Origin: Streptomyces scabiei 87.22
Lineage (GTDB): Bacteria > Actinomycetota > Actinomycetes > Streptomycetales > Streptomycetaceae
Assembly: GCF_000091305.1 (NCBI RefSeq)
Contig: NC_013929.1
Coordinates: forward strand, 7,254,001 to 7,318,000
Length of the DNA: 64,000 bases
Direction: 5' to 3'
Within the stretch, counting starts at the first letter, position 1. The number at the start of each line of letters is the position of its first letter. A program made the translations under genes and the position numbers. The notes beneath the pieces were generated by a model. It was not told the origin of the DNA. It saw only the letters and a list, made by a program, of their open reading frames with translations, and did not search any database. Below are positions 24,414 through 33,086 of the stretch, piece by piece.

Positions 24414-27400
24414 TCAGTCGAACAACGGCGCCAGCACCTCCTCGTCCGCCAGGACCCGCCACGCCGGAACCCGCACCGTGCGACCCACCGGGCACGCCTT
24501 CGCCCCGTAGCCCCCGGACGGCAGCCCGGTCAGGAGGTCGCCCCGCGCGTGGGTCAGCCGCAGGTGCCGTGCCGGGTCGATGCCGGGTGGTGGGCCGGGG
24601 TCGATCAGGACCGCGGTGTTCTCCCCGGCCTCGGTGAACAGCAGGTCCACCGGGTGGCCGCCCACTACCGTCGCCCGCTCCAGGTCGGTGATCCCGCGCT
24701 CGGTCAGGTACTGCTGGAGCCTGTCGGAGAGTTCCTCGCGGAAGCCGGTCGCCGGGGTGGCGGTCACCACCGGCCCGTCGGTCTCGTCCGTGTCCGCTCC
24801 CAAGGAGGCCGAGCGCTCCGCGAGCAGGGTCGGCAGGCCGCTCTGCCCCTGCCAGAACGCGTGCGTGCCCACGGTGATCAGCTGGGACTTGGCCCGGGTC
24901 ACCGCCACGTTCCACAGGTTGACCTGGCTCGCGACCCAATGGGTCGTCCTCGGCGGGGTGTTGTGCGTGGCCACCGGGCTCAGCACCATCACGTCGCGCT
25001 GCCCGCCCTGGAAGGCGTGCACGGTGCCGACCCGGACGCGGTCGTCGTCGCGCCACACCCGCGCCAACGCCTCCTTCTGTGCCCGGAAGGGCGTGACCAC
25101 ACCCACCGTGGCGTCCTGTGGCAGCCGGGCCAGCAGTTCGTCCACCACCCGCCGTACGGCCTCCGCCTCCGCCGCATTGCGCCAGGACCGCCCGTCGCCG
25201 CCCCGCGCCGACTCGCCGCGCGTTACGTCGACCCAGCCCAGTGCCGGCGCCGGATCGGCCGCTCCCACCGGGTCGAGGGCCGGGACCTGCCGCCGTACGT
25301 CGGTGAGGACCTGCAACTGGCCCGCGTAGCAGTAGCCGTTGACGATGTCGGCGATCCTCGGGTGGCACCGGTAGTGCTCGTCGAGCAGCAGCGCGGAGTC
25401 ACCGTGCTGCTCGGCCGCGTGGTACGAGGAGTAGACGTGGTACGTGAGCCGGTGGTCCTCCAATTGCGCCGCGCTCAGCCCGGCCCTGACCCGTGCCTGC
25501 TGTTCCTGCTGCGGTGACACGCCGGGGATGTGCCCCAGCTGCATCGGGTCGCCGATGATCAGCGCCCGGCGGGCCCGGAACAGCAGGGGCAGCACCGAGG
25601 GGATGGAGCACTGGCTCGCCTCGTCGATGACGACGAGGTCGAACAGCTTGGGGGCGAGTTCCAGTTGGCGCACCGAGTGCGTGCTGACGGCCCATCCCTT
25701 GATGTGGGCCATCAGGTTCTTCTGGCTGCGCTGGAAGCCCGAGCGGCTCCGCAGCGCCTGGAGCCGCTGCTGCATGAGTCCGCGCGCTCGCGTCAGCGTC
25801 TCGGCGGACACCGCTCGGGACAGCTCCGACGACAGTTCGGAGAGTGCGCCCGTTGCCTCCAGCCGCGACCGTCGCAGCCCGTCCTCGTCCCATCCCGTGT
25901 GCCGGAGGACGAGCGCCCGCACCTCCCGTTCCACGGCCACCGCGTCCGCCAGCGACTCCAGCAGTGCCGCCGGCACCGGTCGTCCGGTCGCCCAGTCCGG
26001 CCACGACGGCCGGTCCGGCAGGTCCGAGGGCCCCGGTCGGTTCCGTAGATCCCGTCGGTCCTCCTCCGCGTCATCGGGCACCGATGAGACGAGTGCGGCC
26101 AGCGCCCGTTTTCGACGCCAAGGGCCGAGCAGCCACCAGGGGGCCCCGGCCACCTTCCGTGCCTGGTTCTCCCAGCGTCCCAGTGCGGCCGTGCCGTCCT
26201 CGCCCGCCGCCGCCCAGACAGCTTCCAGGAGCGGTAGTGGCAGTTGCAGCGCTTCGGTCCGTTGCGCCCGGTCCTGGAGCAGCTCCAGCAGCCGCTCCTC
26301 CTCGCCGACGTGTCGCGCGGCCTCCGCCCGCAGTCCGTCGGCGGTCTTGCGCACACTGCGCAACTGCCCGCCCACGGTGGCCGATCCGCGCCTCGGAGGC
26401 TGGACGGGCTCGCCCAGCAGCCGTTCCAGCTTGGCCGCCTCCCGCTCCAGCGCCTCGGCGTTGCCCGTCCGCATCAGCAGGCCGGGAGCGATGTCGTCGC
26501 AGCGTTCGGCGACGACGTTCACGGCCTCGTTGTTCGTCGAGGCGACCAGCACGGACTGGCCGGCGGCGACACAGGTGGTGACGACGGCCGTGACGACCTC
26601 GCTCTTGCCCGTGCCGGGCGGCCCGGTCGCCACGGTCAAGGGCCGTGTCATCGCCGAGGAGATGACCGACTCCTGGCTCTCGTTGCACGGTCCCGGAGCC
26701 ACCACGGCGACGGACGACGCGTCCCGCGCACCGCCCTCACCGCCGCTCAGCAGCGCGTCCAGGGCGGTGCCGGGGATCTGCCCCGTCCGGGTCGACATCT
26801 GCAACAGGTTGTCCACCAGGGCCTCGGTGGCCTTGGCCTCCACACCCGAAGGCACCAGCAGTACGGCCGCGTTGTGCGCGCCGGGCCGCAGCGCCTGCAT
26901 CACCGTTCGCTCGCTGAGCGCGGACGGGTCGAGCGGCTCCAACTCCGGCAGCCCCAGCTCGTCCAGCAACTCCCGTACGGCGCGCAGCATCTGCGCGTCG
27001 TTGCCCTCCTGCCAGGAGGGCTGCCAGCGGGCGACGAGGTCGGCCGCGTCGCCCGCGTCCAGCAGTTCCGCGACGACACCTGTGTGCAGGGAGGGAACGC
27101 CGCTGGGCCGGAGCACGTCCCGGCCCTCCTCGTCCGGGGCCAGCTCCATTTGCTGGATGAGGAGCGGCGCCAGCTCCACCGCCGTACGGCGCCCCCGGGC
27201 CCCGCCGTCCCGCACGGGCAGCGTGATCGCCGGATAGCCGTACCAGTACTCCTGCTGCGCCCCCGCGTCTCCTCCGCCCGTACCCGCCGAACCACCCTGC
27301 GGCTTGGGCAGGTTCCCGGGCGCGGGAAAGGCGGAACCCCGCCCGGACTGTATGGTCTCCTCGCCCTGGCCCAGCAGGAAGTACTTCGAGCCGCGCCCGC

Positions 27401-28355
27401 TGTCACGGTCGGGCCGCATGCCGGCCGCCGACTGAGCGGTGAGGCAGTGCGCGTAGTACCGGAGCAGCCGCTCCCGGTCGATGCCGTCCCGCCCGTCCAG
27501 GGCTGCCAGTTCCCGGGCCTTCAGCAGGGCGGGGGAGCGACGGGCGGCCTCGGCCGCGTCGCGTGGCAGCGCCTGGAGGTGCACCGGGCGGGCCACCGAC
27601 CGGGCGAAGGGCAACTGGTTCGTGGCCCTGATCGTGGACTTGGTGGGACGCTGCTCCTCCGGTACGCCGTCACGCCTCATCTGTGCGGTCAGGTACTCGA
27701 AGAGGTCGTCCGGCGTGATCCAGCCGCCCTCCTTGATCCGCCCGTTGCGCAGCCCCTCCACGATCTCCCCGGTGAACCGGGACGTACCGAGGCTCGACCC
27801 GTCCGGCGCCATGGCGGACGCGGACTGGAGCGCGTCGGACGCGGTGATGAAGTACACGCCAGTCGGCCGCAGCAGCGTGCTCGGCGCAGGCCGTGCGGGT
27901 TCTTCCGCCGGGCCCTTCGCGGTCCAGCCCTGGACGACGGAGCCGCTGGAGCAGCAGTCCAGCAGTACCAGCTTCGAGGCGGCCCGGCACGACTGGAGCA
28001 TCCGCTCCAGGAACTCCGCCGGGACCGCCGTACCCGGCAGATCGTCCGGGTCGGTGTCCCGGGTCAGGAAGTACAGCTGGTTGTCGTTCTCGCAGAACTC
28101 CCCGTGCCCGCTGAAGTACAGCAGGGCCGTCTCACTGGGCTGCCGTGCGTTCAGGTACGTCTCGACGGCGTGCAGCATCTCCGCGCGGGTCGGCTCGGCG
28201 ACCATCGCGCAGTCGTTGTACATGCCGATCTCGGTGTTCTCCAGCACCGCCCGCATGTAGTGGAGGTCGGCGCGCACGGGTGGCAGATCGCGGTACGCGT
28301 CGCTGTCGTACGTCGACACGCCGACGAGCATCGCGAACCGGTCGTTGTCGGTCAT
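24414..28355 (-). CDS. Caspase-like protease fused to an SF1 helicase (EACC1-associated type)
   Basis: A protein of 1313 residues. Residues 1-240 are a caspase/metacaspase-type (clan CD) protease: catalytic H84 in 'LLYFSGHGEF' and C135 in 'LLDCCSSG'. After a variable region (about 250-560) comes an SF1 helicase of the Upf1/Dna2 type: Walker A 'TGPPGTGKSE' near 578-587, 'DLVVIDEASQCSIP' near 903-916, 'IIGDPMQLGHIPG', 'LDEHYRCHP', 'GTVHAFQGGQRD' and 'VAVTRAKSQL'. The last 130 residues end in a small domain ('HPVDLLFTEAGENTAVLIDPG') that could be a restriction-nuclease-like fold. It is six bases downstream of an EACC1-like gene. Caspases in such conflict systems act as suicide effectors; here the helicase could be the sensor that triggers the protease. 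That mechanism is inferred. Confidence 0.9.
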   Translation of the reverse strand: MTDNDRFAMLVGVSTYDSDAYRDLPPVRADLHYMRAVLENTEIGMYNDCAMVAEPTRAEMLHAVETYLNARQPSETALLYFSGHGEFCENDNQLYFLTRDTDPDDLPGTAVPAEFLERMLQSCRAASKLVLLDCCSSGSVVQGWTAKGPAEEPARPAPSTLLRPTGVYFITASDALQSASAMAPDGSSLGTSRFTGEIVEGLRNGRIKEGGWITPDDLFEYLTAQMRRDGVPEEQRPTKSTIRATNQLPFARSVARPVHLQALPRDAAEAARRSPALLKARELAALDGRDGIDRERLLRYYAHCLTAQSAAGMRPDRDSGRGSKYFLLGQGEETIQSGRGSAFPAPGNLPKPQGGSAGTGGGDAGAQQEYWYGYPAITLPVRDGGARGRRTAVELAPLLIQQMELAPDEEGRDVLRPSGVPSLHTGVVAELLDAGDAADLVARWQPSWQEGNDAQMLRAVRELLDELGLPELEPLDPSALSERTVMQALRPGAHNAAVLLVPSGVEAKATEALVDNLLQMSTRTGQIPGTALDALLSGGEGGARDASSVAVVAPGPCNESQESVISSAMTRPLTVATGPPGTGKSEVVTAVVTTCVAAGQSVLVASTNNEAVNVVAERCDDIAPGLLMRTGNAEALEREAAKLERLLGEPVQPPRRGSATVGGQLRSVRKTADGLRAEAARHVGEEERLLELLQDRAQRTEALQLPLPLLEAVWAAAGEDGTAALGRWENQARKVAGAPWWLLGPWRRKRALAALVSSVPDDAEEDRRDLRNRPGPSDLPDRPSWPDWATGRPVPAALLESLADAVAVEREVRALVLRHTGWDEDGLRRSRLEATGALSELSSELSRAVSAETLTRARGLMQQRLQALRSRSGFQRSQKNLMAHIKGWAVSTHSVRQLELAPKLFDLVVIDEASQCSIPSVLPLLFRARRALIIGDPMQLGHIPGVSPQQEQQARVRAGLSAAQLEDHRLTYHVYSSYHAAEQHGDSALLLDEHYRCHPRIADIVNGYCYAGQLQVLTDVRRQVPALDPVGAADPAPALGWVDVTRGESARGGDGRSWRNAAEAEAVRRVVDELLARLPQDATVGVVTPFRAQKEALARVWRDDDRVRVGTVHAFQGGQRDVMVLSPVATHNTPPRTTHWVASQVNLWNVAVTRAKSQLITVGTHAFWQGQSGLPTLLAERSASLGADTDETDGPVVTATPATGFREELSDRLQQYLTERGITDLERATVVGGHPVDLLFTEAGENTAVLIDPGPPPGIDPARHLRLTHARGDLLTGLPSGGYGAKACPVGRTVRVPAWRVLADEEVLAPLFD

Positions 28356-28361
28356 GCGCGC

Positions 28362-28787
28362 TCAGCCCGCCGCAGGGCTGTCGCCGAGGCCGTCGTGCTC
28401 GGTACGGCGAGCAGTCTCACCGCCGCCCGCGAGAAAGCGCTCGATCCGCTCGTCGTCCTCGCGGGCCTCCTTCCCGGTGATGTGCAGGGTCGCCCCGTCC
28501 GGCCGTTTCACGATGATCGTCCGCTGCGGCACCCGGGCCAGCCAGATCTGCACCCCGGCGGCGACCAGCGACCCGGCGCTGATCAGCACGCCGATGGTGT
28601 CGGCCGTGAGCCCGCCCTTCTCCGTCGCGCCGACCGCCGTGTTCCGCCGGGGAATGTCCAGAGCGGCGCCGGGGTCGGCATCGGCGATCCCCGTGAGCAG
28701 CTCACGCGCTTCCTTGCGCGCCCGCAGCGGGTCCTCGTCGACGATGGAGATGCGGTACCCGGTCCGGTGCTCGGGCTTGGTGGTCAC
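28362..28787 (-). CDS. EACC1-like effector-associated membrane protein
   Basis: A protein of 141 residues from GTG at 28785-28787, which has a GAGGGG ribosome site nine bases upstream; a longer start at 28826 lacks this. Seen: an N-terminal 'YRISIVDEDPLRARKEARELLTGI' strand-helix, one hydrophobic segment around residues 68-90 ('IGVLISAGSLVAAGVQIWL'), then 'IIVKRPDGATLHITG' and an acidic C-terminal helix. This layout matches the effector-associated constant component 1 (EACC1) family that accompanies caspase and other effectors in actinobacterial conflict systems. It probably recruits or restrains the caspase at the membrane; that is inferred. Only six bases separate it from the caspase-helicase gene, so the two form an operon. 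Confidence 0.75.
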   Translation of the reverse strand: MTTKPEHRTGYRISIVDEDPLRARKEARELLTGIADADPGAALDIPRRNTAVGATEKGGLTADTIGVLISAGSLVAAGVQIWLARVPQRTIIVKRPDGATLHITGKEAREDDERIERFLAGGGETARRTEHDGLGDSPAAG

Positions 28788-29258
28788 AGCGCGTCCCCTC
28801 GTGTGCCGTGCTCCTGGCGGAGGCATGAGCGGCTGACGTTAGTCGGCGGGTCCGACATCGGGCGGGAGAGTTTCCGAAAACCCGTCAGGTGTTGGCGCGA
28901 AAGTGGTTGATCGGAGCGGGGTGGCTGTCTTCTCCGTGCTGGTGCCGGTCGGCTCACACGGTCCGTCCGAGCAGCGGCGCGGGGCGTCTACGGCAGTCGG
29001 GCCGTTCCGTGTGGCGAGGTCGCATGCGGTCGGGCGTCCGAACCGCTACGCGCGAGGGCGCGCGGTGAGCCAGTTTTGTGGCTCCGGGTGGCGGAACTGG
29101 TACGCCGTGCCGGAGATCCGCAGCCAGGGCAGTCGGCCAAGGGAACAGCAGAGGAGGACGACCTGGCGACGGATCTGGTCCGGAACAGCGGGAGAAGCAT
29201 GGCGAACGAGACTGTAATGCGCGGGCGCTGCCGGACACAGACGAGGTGGAGGACGCTT
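28788..29258. other. Divergent intergenic region between the EACC1-like and ECF sigma genes
   Basis: About 470 bases without a convincing gene; short open frames here lack family-like sequence. Around 29078-29110 there is 'GGTGGCGGAACTGGTACGCC', resembling the D-arm of tRNA-Leu, but no anticodon arm or matching acceptor strand follows. Promoters in both directions are expected here. Confidence 0.5.
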
Positions 29259-29825
29259 GTGGCCGGTAGAGGGTGGGGTGGGGTGGGTGGGGGCGTGGAG
29301 GACACCTTCGAGGTGGTCTACCGGGCTGCCTACAGACCCGTGCTGCGGTTCCTCAGGCGGAGGCTGCCCTCGGGTGACGCCGAGGATGCTGCCGCCGAGG
29401 TGTTCACCGTGGCCTGGCGCCGCTGGGGAGACAGGCACGGGGCACCGTTGCCATGGCTCTACGGAATCGCCCGAAAGGTCGCTGCGAACCACCGACGTGC
29501 CTCCGGTCGGTTCGAGGCGCTGGGGAGACGTCTGGAGATTTCGACGACCGAAGGCAAGGAGGCGTCGGCCGAGGACGCCGCCCTCGATCGCCTTGGCGCG
29601 GCGAGCGCCCTGGCCAGGTTGTCGGCGACCGACCGTGAGGTTCTGCTGTTGGTGTCGTGGGACGGACTTGATGTGGGTGACGCCGCCAAGGTCATGGGAC
29701 GCAGCCGTGCGACGTTCGCCATCCAACTGCACCGTGCCCGAGTGCGGTTGGAGCGCGTGCTGGCCCACGCGGGCCCGGCGTCGGTGCGGAAGCAGCCTTT
29801 GACATCGGAGGGGAGAAGTAGATGA
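29259..29825 (+). CDS. ECF-type RNA polymerase sigma factor
   Basis: A protein of 188 residues. Seen: region 2 'EDTFEVVYRAAYRPVLRFLRRRL' and 'EDAAAEVFTVAWRRW', with 'LYGIARKVAANHRRA' closing it, and region 4 'LSATDREVLLLVSWDGLDVGDAAKVMGRSRATFAIQLHRARVRL', the helix-turn-helix that reads the -35 element. The GTG start has a GGTGGAGG site eight bases upstream; a longer ATG start at 29076 would add an unlikely N-terminus. Its stop overlaps the next ATG (ATGA, 29822-29825). The neighbour belongs to the CU044_5270 family that commonly follows such sigma genes. Because that neighbour is interrupted, regulation of this sigma factor may be altered. Confidence 0.88.
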   Translation: MAGRGWGGVGGGVEDTFEVVYRAAYRPVLRFLRRRLPSGDAEDAAAEVFTVAWRRWGDRHGAPLPWLYGIARKVAANHRRASGRFEALGRRLEISTTEGKEASAEDAALDRLGAASALARLSATDREVLLLVSWDGLDVGDAAKVMGRSRATFAIQLHRARVRLERVLAHAGPASVRKQPLTSEGRSR

Positions 29826-30901
29826 GCCGAGACGTGGAGGTAGTGAGGGCGCTGCTGCCTCAAGACGACGACCCCGCCGGCGATCAAGCGGACGGCACTG
29901 CGGGCCTGACCGAGAGGGCGGAGCGGGAACTCGCCCTGCTCCGAAGCTCAGCCTCCCGACAGCGCTCCGTACGGGCACGGCCCGGCCCGGGACGCAGGAG
30001 TGTGCTGGGCGCTGCGGCGGTCCTGGCAGGCGCATCGGTCGTCGTCCTGAACGGTGGGCTGCCGTGGCCGGGGGAAGGGGGCGGAGCGTCGGCGGTGGCG
30101 GTCACACCTCCGGTGCTGTCCTTGTCTCCCGTGCCGGAGACTCCCGCGAAGTATCTCCGGGACATGGCCAAGCGGGTGGAGGCCCTGCCCGAAGAACACT
30201 CCGGCGGAAGCTATCAGTACTCCAAGACATGGGGCTGGTGGCTGAATACGGCAGGTGATGTACCAGGTGGGGTCGCCAATGCGGCCGTGCCGACTGTGAC
30301 CGAGTCCTGGGTCGACAGGCAAGGCGGCGGACGGAAGCTCAGCACCTACGGGGATCCGATCTTCCCCGACCCGGAGCAGGAGAGAGAGGCGCGGGAAGCC
30401 GGGCTCGTATCGGGGAAGAAGATCGGCGACGCCGAATACGGGCCCGGCCAGTTCCCCGGTGGATCCCCCTGGCAGGAGATCGAGCCCTTCGCGCAGAATC
30501 CTGATGAGCTGTCGCGACAGCTTGAGACGGTGAGCTGGGAAGGAGGGCTGATCATTTCCGGAGTATCGGACCTGCTCACCTACGCGTCGCGCTCCGGCCC
30601 CATAGCTCCGGGGCTTCGAGCAGCGGCCCTGAGAGTACTGGCGGACGCTCCGGGCCTGCGGGTCTCGACCACCACCACCTGGAAAGGAAGCAAGGTGGTG
30701 GCGGTGACTCAGTAAGAGGTCTGGAAGGGCAGCACCATGCGCACTTCCGTTTTCTTCGATCCCGCAACCGGTTACCCGATGGGAAGCGAGGAGGCCCTTT
30801 TCGGTAGTCCGCGCAGCCTGAACGTCCGGGTGCCGGCCACACTGGCAGTGACCGAGACATTGAAGCGCCGGACAGTATCCACTACGGACGAAAGGTCCTG
30901 A
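29822..30901 (+). pseudogene. CU044_5270-family protein interrupted by an in-frame TAA
   Basis: The gene starts with a short cytosolic stretch, one membrane helix (about residues 60-80, 'SVLGAAAVLAGASVVVLNGG'), then an extracytoplasmic domain with the family's 'PETPAKYLRDMAKRVEALP'. The frame meets TAA at 30713-30715 after 297 residues, in the middle of a beta strand ('SKVVAVTQ'). Reading on in the same frame gives 'EVWKGSTMRTSVFFDPATGYPMGSE', the expected continuation of this family, up to TGA at 30899-30901. A single C-to-T or G-to-T change in a CAA or GAA codon explains it. Either the protein is truncated by about 61 residues or the codon is read through. It is coupled to the ECF sigma factor and probably modulated it. 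Confidence 0.8.
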
Positions 30902-30903
30902 GA

Positions 30904-31258
30904 ATGCCCGAGAGGAAACGCGCACGACCATCCGGCTTGGACACCCTCTCCCTTCCGGGGCCTCAGCCGGACGATCAAGAGCATTCTGCGGAACGGCTGA
31001 TGGGGGACGTCAGGCGCGGCGTCGAACAGCGCCGGTATCTGCGCGGGATGATCTTTCCGGAGATCGCCGTCGTGGAGAGGTTGTACGGTCTGTCGGAGAA
31101 CGAGGTCCGGGCGGCAATCAGGCGACTCAGAGACGAGGAATTGCTGCAACTGCACGACGAGTACCAGGAGACCTACTTCATCGATGTCGGTCGTCCAGGA
31201 AATCAGCGGCCGTGTCCACACTCTGGAGTCCATGGTTCTGGGCCGTGACGACGGGTGA
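30904..31258 (+). pseudogene. GntR-like winged-helix small regulator, probably frameshifted near its end
   Basis: Starts two bases after the CU044_5270 remnant. Seen: 'RRYLRGMIFPEIAVVERLYGLSENEVRAAIRRLRDEELLQLHDEY', the pattern of a GntR winged helix-turn-helix. In the starting frame the gene ends at 31248 with an unlikely tail ('GRPGNQRPCPHSGVHG'). A one-base shift near 31189-31190 instead gives 'VVQEISGRVHTLESMVLGRDDG', a plausible amphipathic helix, ending with TGA at 31256-31258. An extra G in 'gtcGgtcgtc' would account for it. A sequencing error cannot be excluded. If intact it would be a 118-residue DNA-binding protein of the sigma cluster. Confidence 0.5.
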
Positions 31259-31360
31259 TCACCGGCGTGTGCGAGCCGACTGGCACCGCACACGCCGGAG
31301 AGGAGCTTCGGCAGGCGACGTGGAGCGCTTGCCCCTATGGCTCGGCTGTCGGGCCGCGCC

Positions 31361-32019
31361 CTACCTGCGGCAGGCCGTGAAGCTGCTGAACTTGTTGTCG
31401 TGGAACGAGTCCAGCTGCGAGATCTTGGTGTACGGAGGCACTCGGAGTGCGTTGCCTGTGAACCAGTCGTGGTACAAGGTCAGATTCATTCCCCAGAAGT
31501 CGATGCTTTTCGTCGTGTTGACGATTCCTGTGGTCTTGTTGTTGAACCCGTAATCCACGAAGTTGATGCCGGAAGAGCAATGGGCGTGGTTCCACTGGAC
31601 TCGACGGCCTTCGAATCCCGCGTACTGGTAGAAGCAGTACCAGCGGTTGTCGTTCGCGCCGGCTGGGCACCCGTTCCAGTTTGCCGCCTCTGCCTGCACA
31701 TCTTGTACTTCGGTCGCGGATACGCCGTCGAGTACGAGAGCGGCCTCGGTGGGCGCCGGAGCGGCTGCTTCTCCAGGGAGAGGCAGCGCCATGATCACTT
31801 CGCCGTCGTTCCAGGAGATCTCATTCGCGCTGACCTGCGCCGCCCCATTGCCGGTCTCGGCGATGGTTGCGTCGATTTCCGCTTGGAGAGTCAGGCGCTC
31901 GTCGGTCGTCAGGCTCTGGACCTCGCCGCGGCTGTCGGAGCGCCCATGGCCAGTGACGAGGCGACCAAAGCTGCCCCACCAGCGAAAGATGCCGCCGAAA
32001 AACGGATGGATCTACCCAC
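31361..32019 (-). pseudogene. Secreted peptidase inhibitor I36 (beta/gamma-crystallin-like), frameshifted
   Basis: From GTG at 32017-32019, with an AAAGGGA ribosome site, one frame encodes a clear signal peptide: 'GRSIRF', then 'AGGAALVASSLAMG' and 'APTAAA'. That frame stops at 31909. The mature protein lies in the next frame and is open to 31361: 'EVQSLTTDERLTLQAEIDATI' followed by the conserved 'CPAGANDNRWYCFYQYAGFEGR', 'FVDYGFNN' and the final Cys, typical of Streptomyces metalloproteinase inhibitors of family I36. Adding one base in the GCGGCG tract at 31924-31927 joins signal peptide and mature domain perfectly (…AAA-EVQSL…). The product would be a secreted protease inhibitor of about 218 residues; as written it cannot be exported. 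Confidence 0.75.
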
Positions 32020-32133
32020 AGTTCCGTTCCCTTTCGGTCGTTGAGAGACGCACCGTGCGGGTACGGGAGTGACTTCTGGGAGATGCTGTGCAGAATCCTC
32101 GAAAAGTGAGAAAGGGGACTCCGCCGGTAGGTG

Positions 32134-32381
32134 TTATTCCACTTTGGCGGCGGCCCTTTCGGCTGCCGGTGAGGGTGACGGCGGCTGTGCCTGTGATCCC
32201 ACCGGGCTGGGTGCCATCCGGCTGATCGTGTCAGGGGCTGCAAGGTCGTTGCGGGAGCACAACTCTGCGATGGCGATGCCATGTCTGCCGACAGGCGCAA
32301 GGCACTGAAGGTGATCACGGGGTCGTCGCGGTTCGAGGCGTCGGCAGAGAGGTGCACCACCGCGCAGGCCGCGACGACCAT
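32134..32381 (-). pseudogene. Small conserved-looking protein, probably frameshifted
   Basis: From ATG at 32379-32381 the frame reads 'VVAACAVVHLSADASNRDDPVITFSALRLSAD' and then loses protein-like character. Moving one base at 32282-32283 gives 'HGIAIAELCSRNDLAAPDTISRMA' and a Pro/Ala-rich tail to TAA at 32134-32136. Joined, the two halves make a coherent alpha-helical protein of about 83 residues. No function is recognised. The missing base is inferred from continuity alone, so this is a weaker case than the I36 gene next to it. Confidence 0.4.
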
Positions 32382-32432
32382 GGTCGAGACGTTCCGGGAC
32401 CCCAACGTGTATTGCGGGGACGTCTGCCGTGT

Positions 32433-32939
32433 TTACACGCCCACCGACACGTCTGGCCTGGCGGCGGCGGGGCCGGGTTCCCGCCGCAGGCGCACTTCGG
32501 CCCACACTGTTTTCCCCGGGGCGCCGGTGCGCGGGTCGACGGCCCAGTTGGTTGCCAGCTGGTCGACGATGATCAGGCCCCGGCCCGACTCCTCGTCCTC
32601 GGGCGGCTCCGGACACGCGAGCAGCGGTACGCGTTCGGCGCGGGTGTCGGTGACCTCGACCCGCAGGGTGTGCGGGTAGCCGTCGGTCTCGGTCAGCCGT
32701 ACGTGGAAGTCCCGCCCGGCGACGTGCCCGTGCCGTACGGCGTTGGCGGCCAGCTCCGACGTGATCAGCGTCAGGGCCTCGTTGGCGTGGCTGGTGTACG
32801 GGTGGCCCCAGGAGTCCAGCCGGTGCGAGACGAGGCGACGGGCGAGGCGCGCCCCGCGCGCGGACGACGTGAACCGCATCGCGAACTCGCGGACCGGGCG
32901 CGGTGAGGCTCCCTGGGAGGGGGAAGTTTCGTTGTTCAT
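32433..32939 (-). CDS. ATP-binding protein, HATPase_c_2 (SpoIIAB/RsbW-like)
   Basis: A protein of 168 residues from ATG (a GTG three codons upstream is also possible). Seen: 'LITSELAANAVRHG', the N-box of GHKL ATPases with E and N for Mg-ATP, then 'RVEVTDTR' and 'GRGLIIVDQLATNWA', the G1 region. These are single-domain anti-sigma-type kinases very common in Streptomyces. It is divergent from an XRE/DUF5753 regulator followed by a DUF397 gene. This trio is a recurrent Streptomyces regulatory cluster (whiJ/abaA-like), where the kinase-like protein is one of several partners. Target unknown. Confidence 0.88.
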   Translation of the reverse strand: MNNETSPSQGASPRPVREFAMRFTSSARGARLARRLVSHRLDSWGHPYTSHANEALTLITSELAANAVRHGHVAGRDFHVRLTETDGYPHTLRVEVTDTRAERVPLLACPEPPEDEESGRGLIIVDQLATNWAVDPRTGAPGKTVWAEVRLRREPGPAAARPDVSVGV

Positions 32940-33086
32940 GTGGTCCACGCTGACGTGCCGGTTCTACCGTGACGAGGTACGACGTGCGCACGGGCGGTCG
33001 CTGTACGTGGTGGGTCGGTGGGTGTAGGCGGGGCGGTGCGTGACGGTCGGCGCGGGGGCGCGTTGGCCGGGGAGGTGGTGTGGGGC

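Noticed and set aside
24580..27237. Long plus-strand open frames opposite the caspase-helicase gene
   Set aside because: Their products are Ser/Arg/Ala-rich shadows with no domain, and overlap a minus-strand gene with clear protease and helicase motifs.
29076..29115. A complete tRNA-Leu gene
   Set aside because: Only a D-arm-like segment is present; no anticodon stem, T-arm or matching acceptor strand follows.
29076..29258. ATG at 29076 as start of the ECF sigma factor
   Set aside because: It would add about 61 residues unlike sigma factors and would start inside the tRNA-like patch; the GTG at 29259 has a good ribosome site and gives a normal length.
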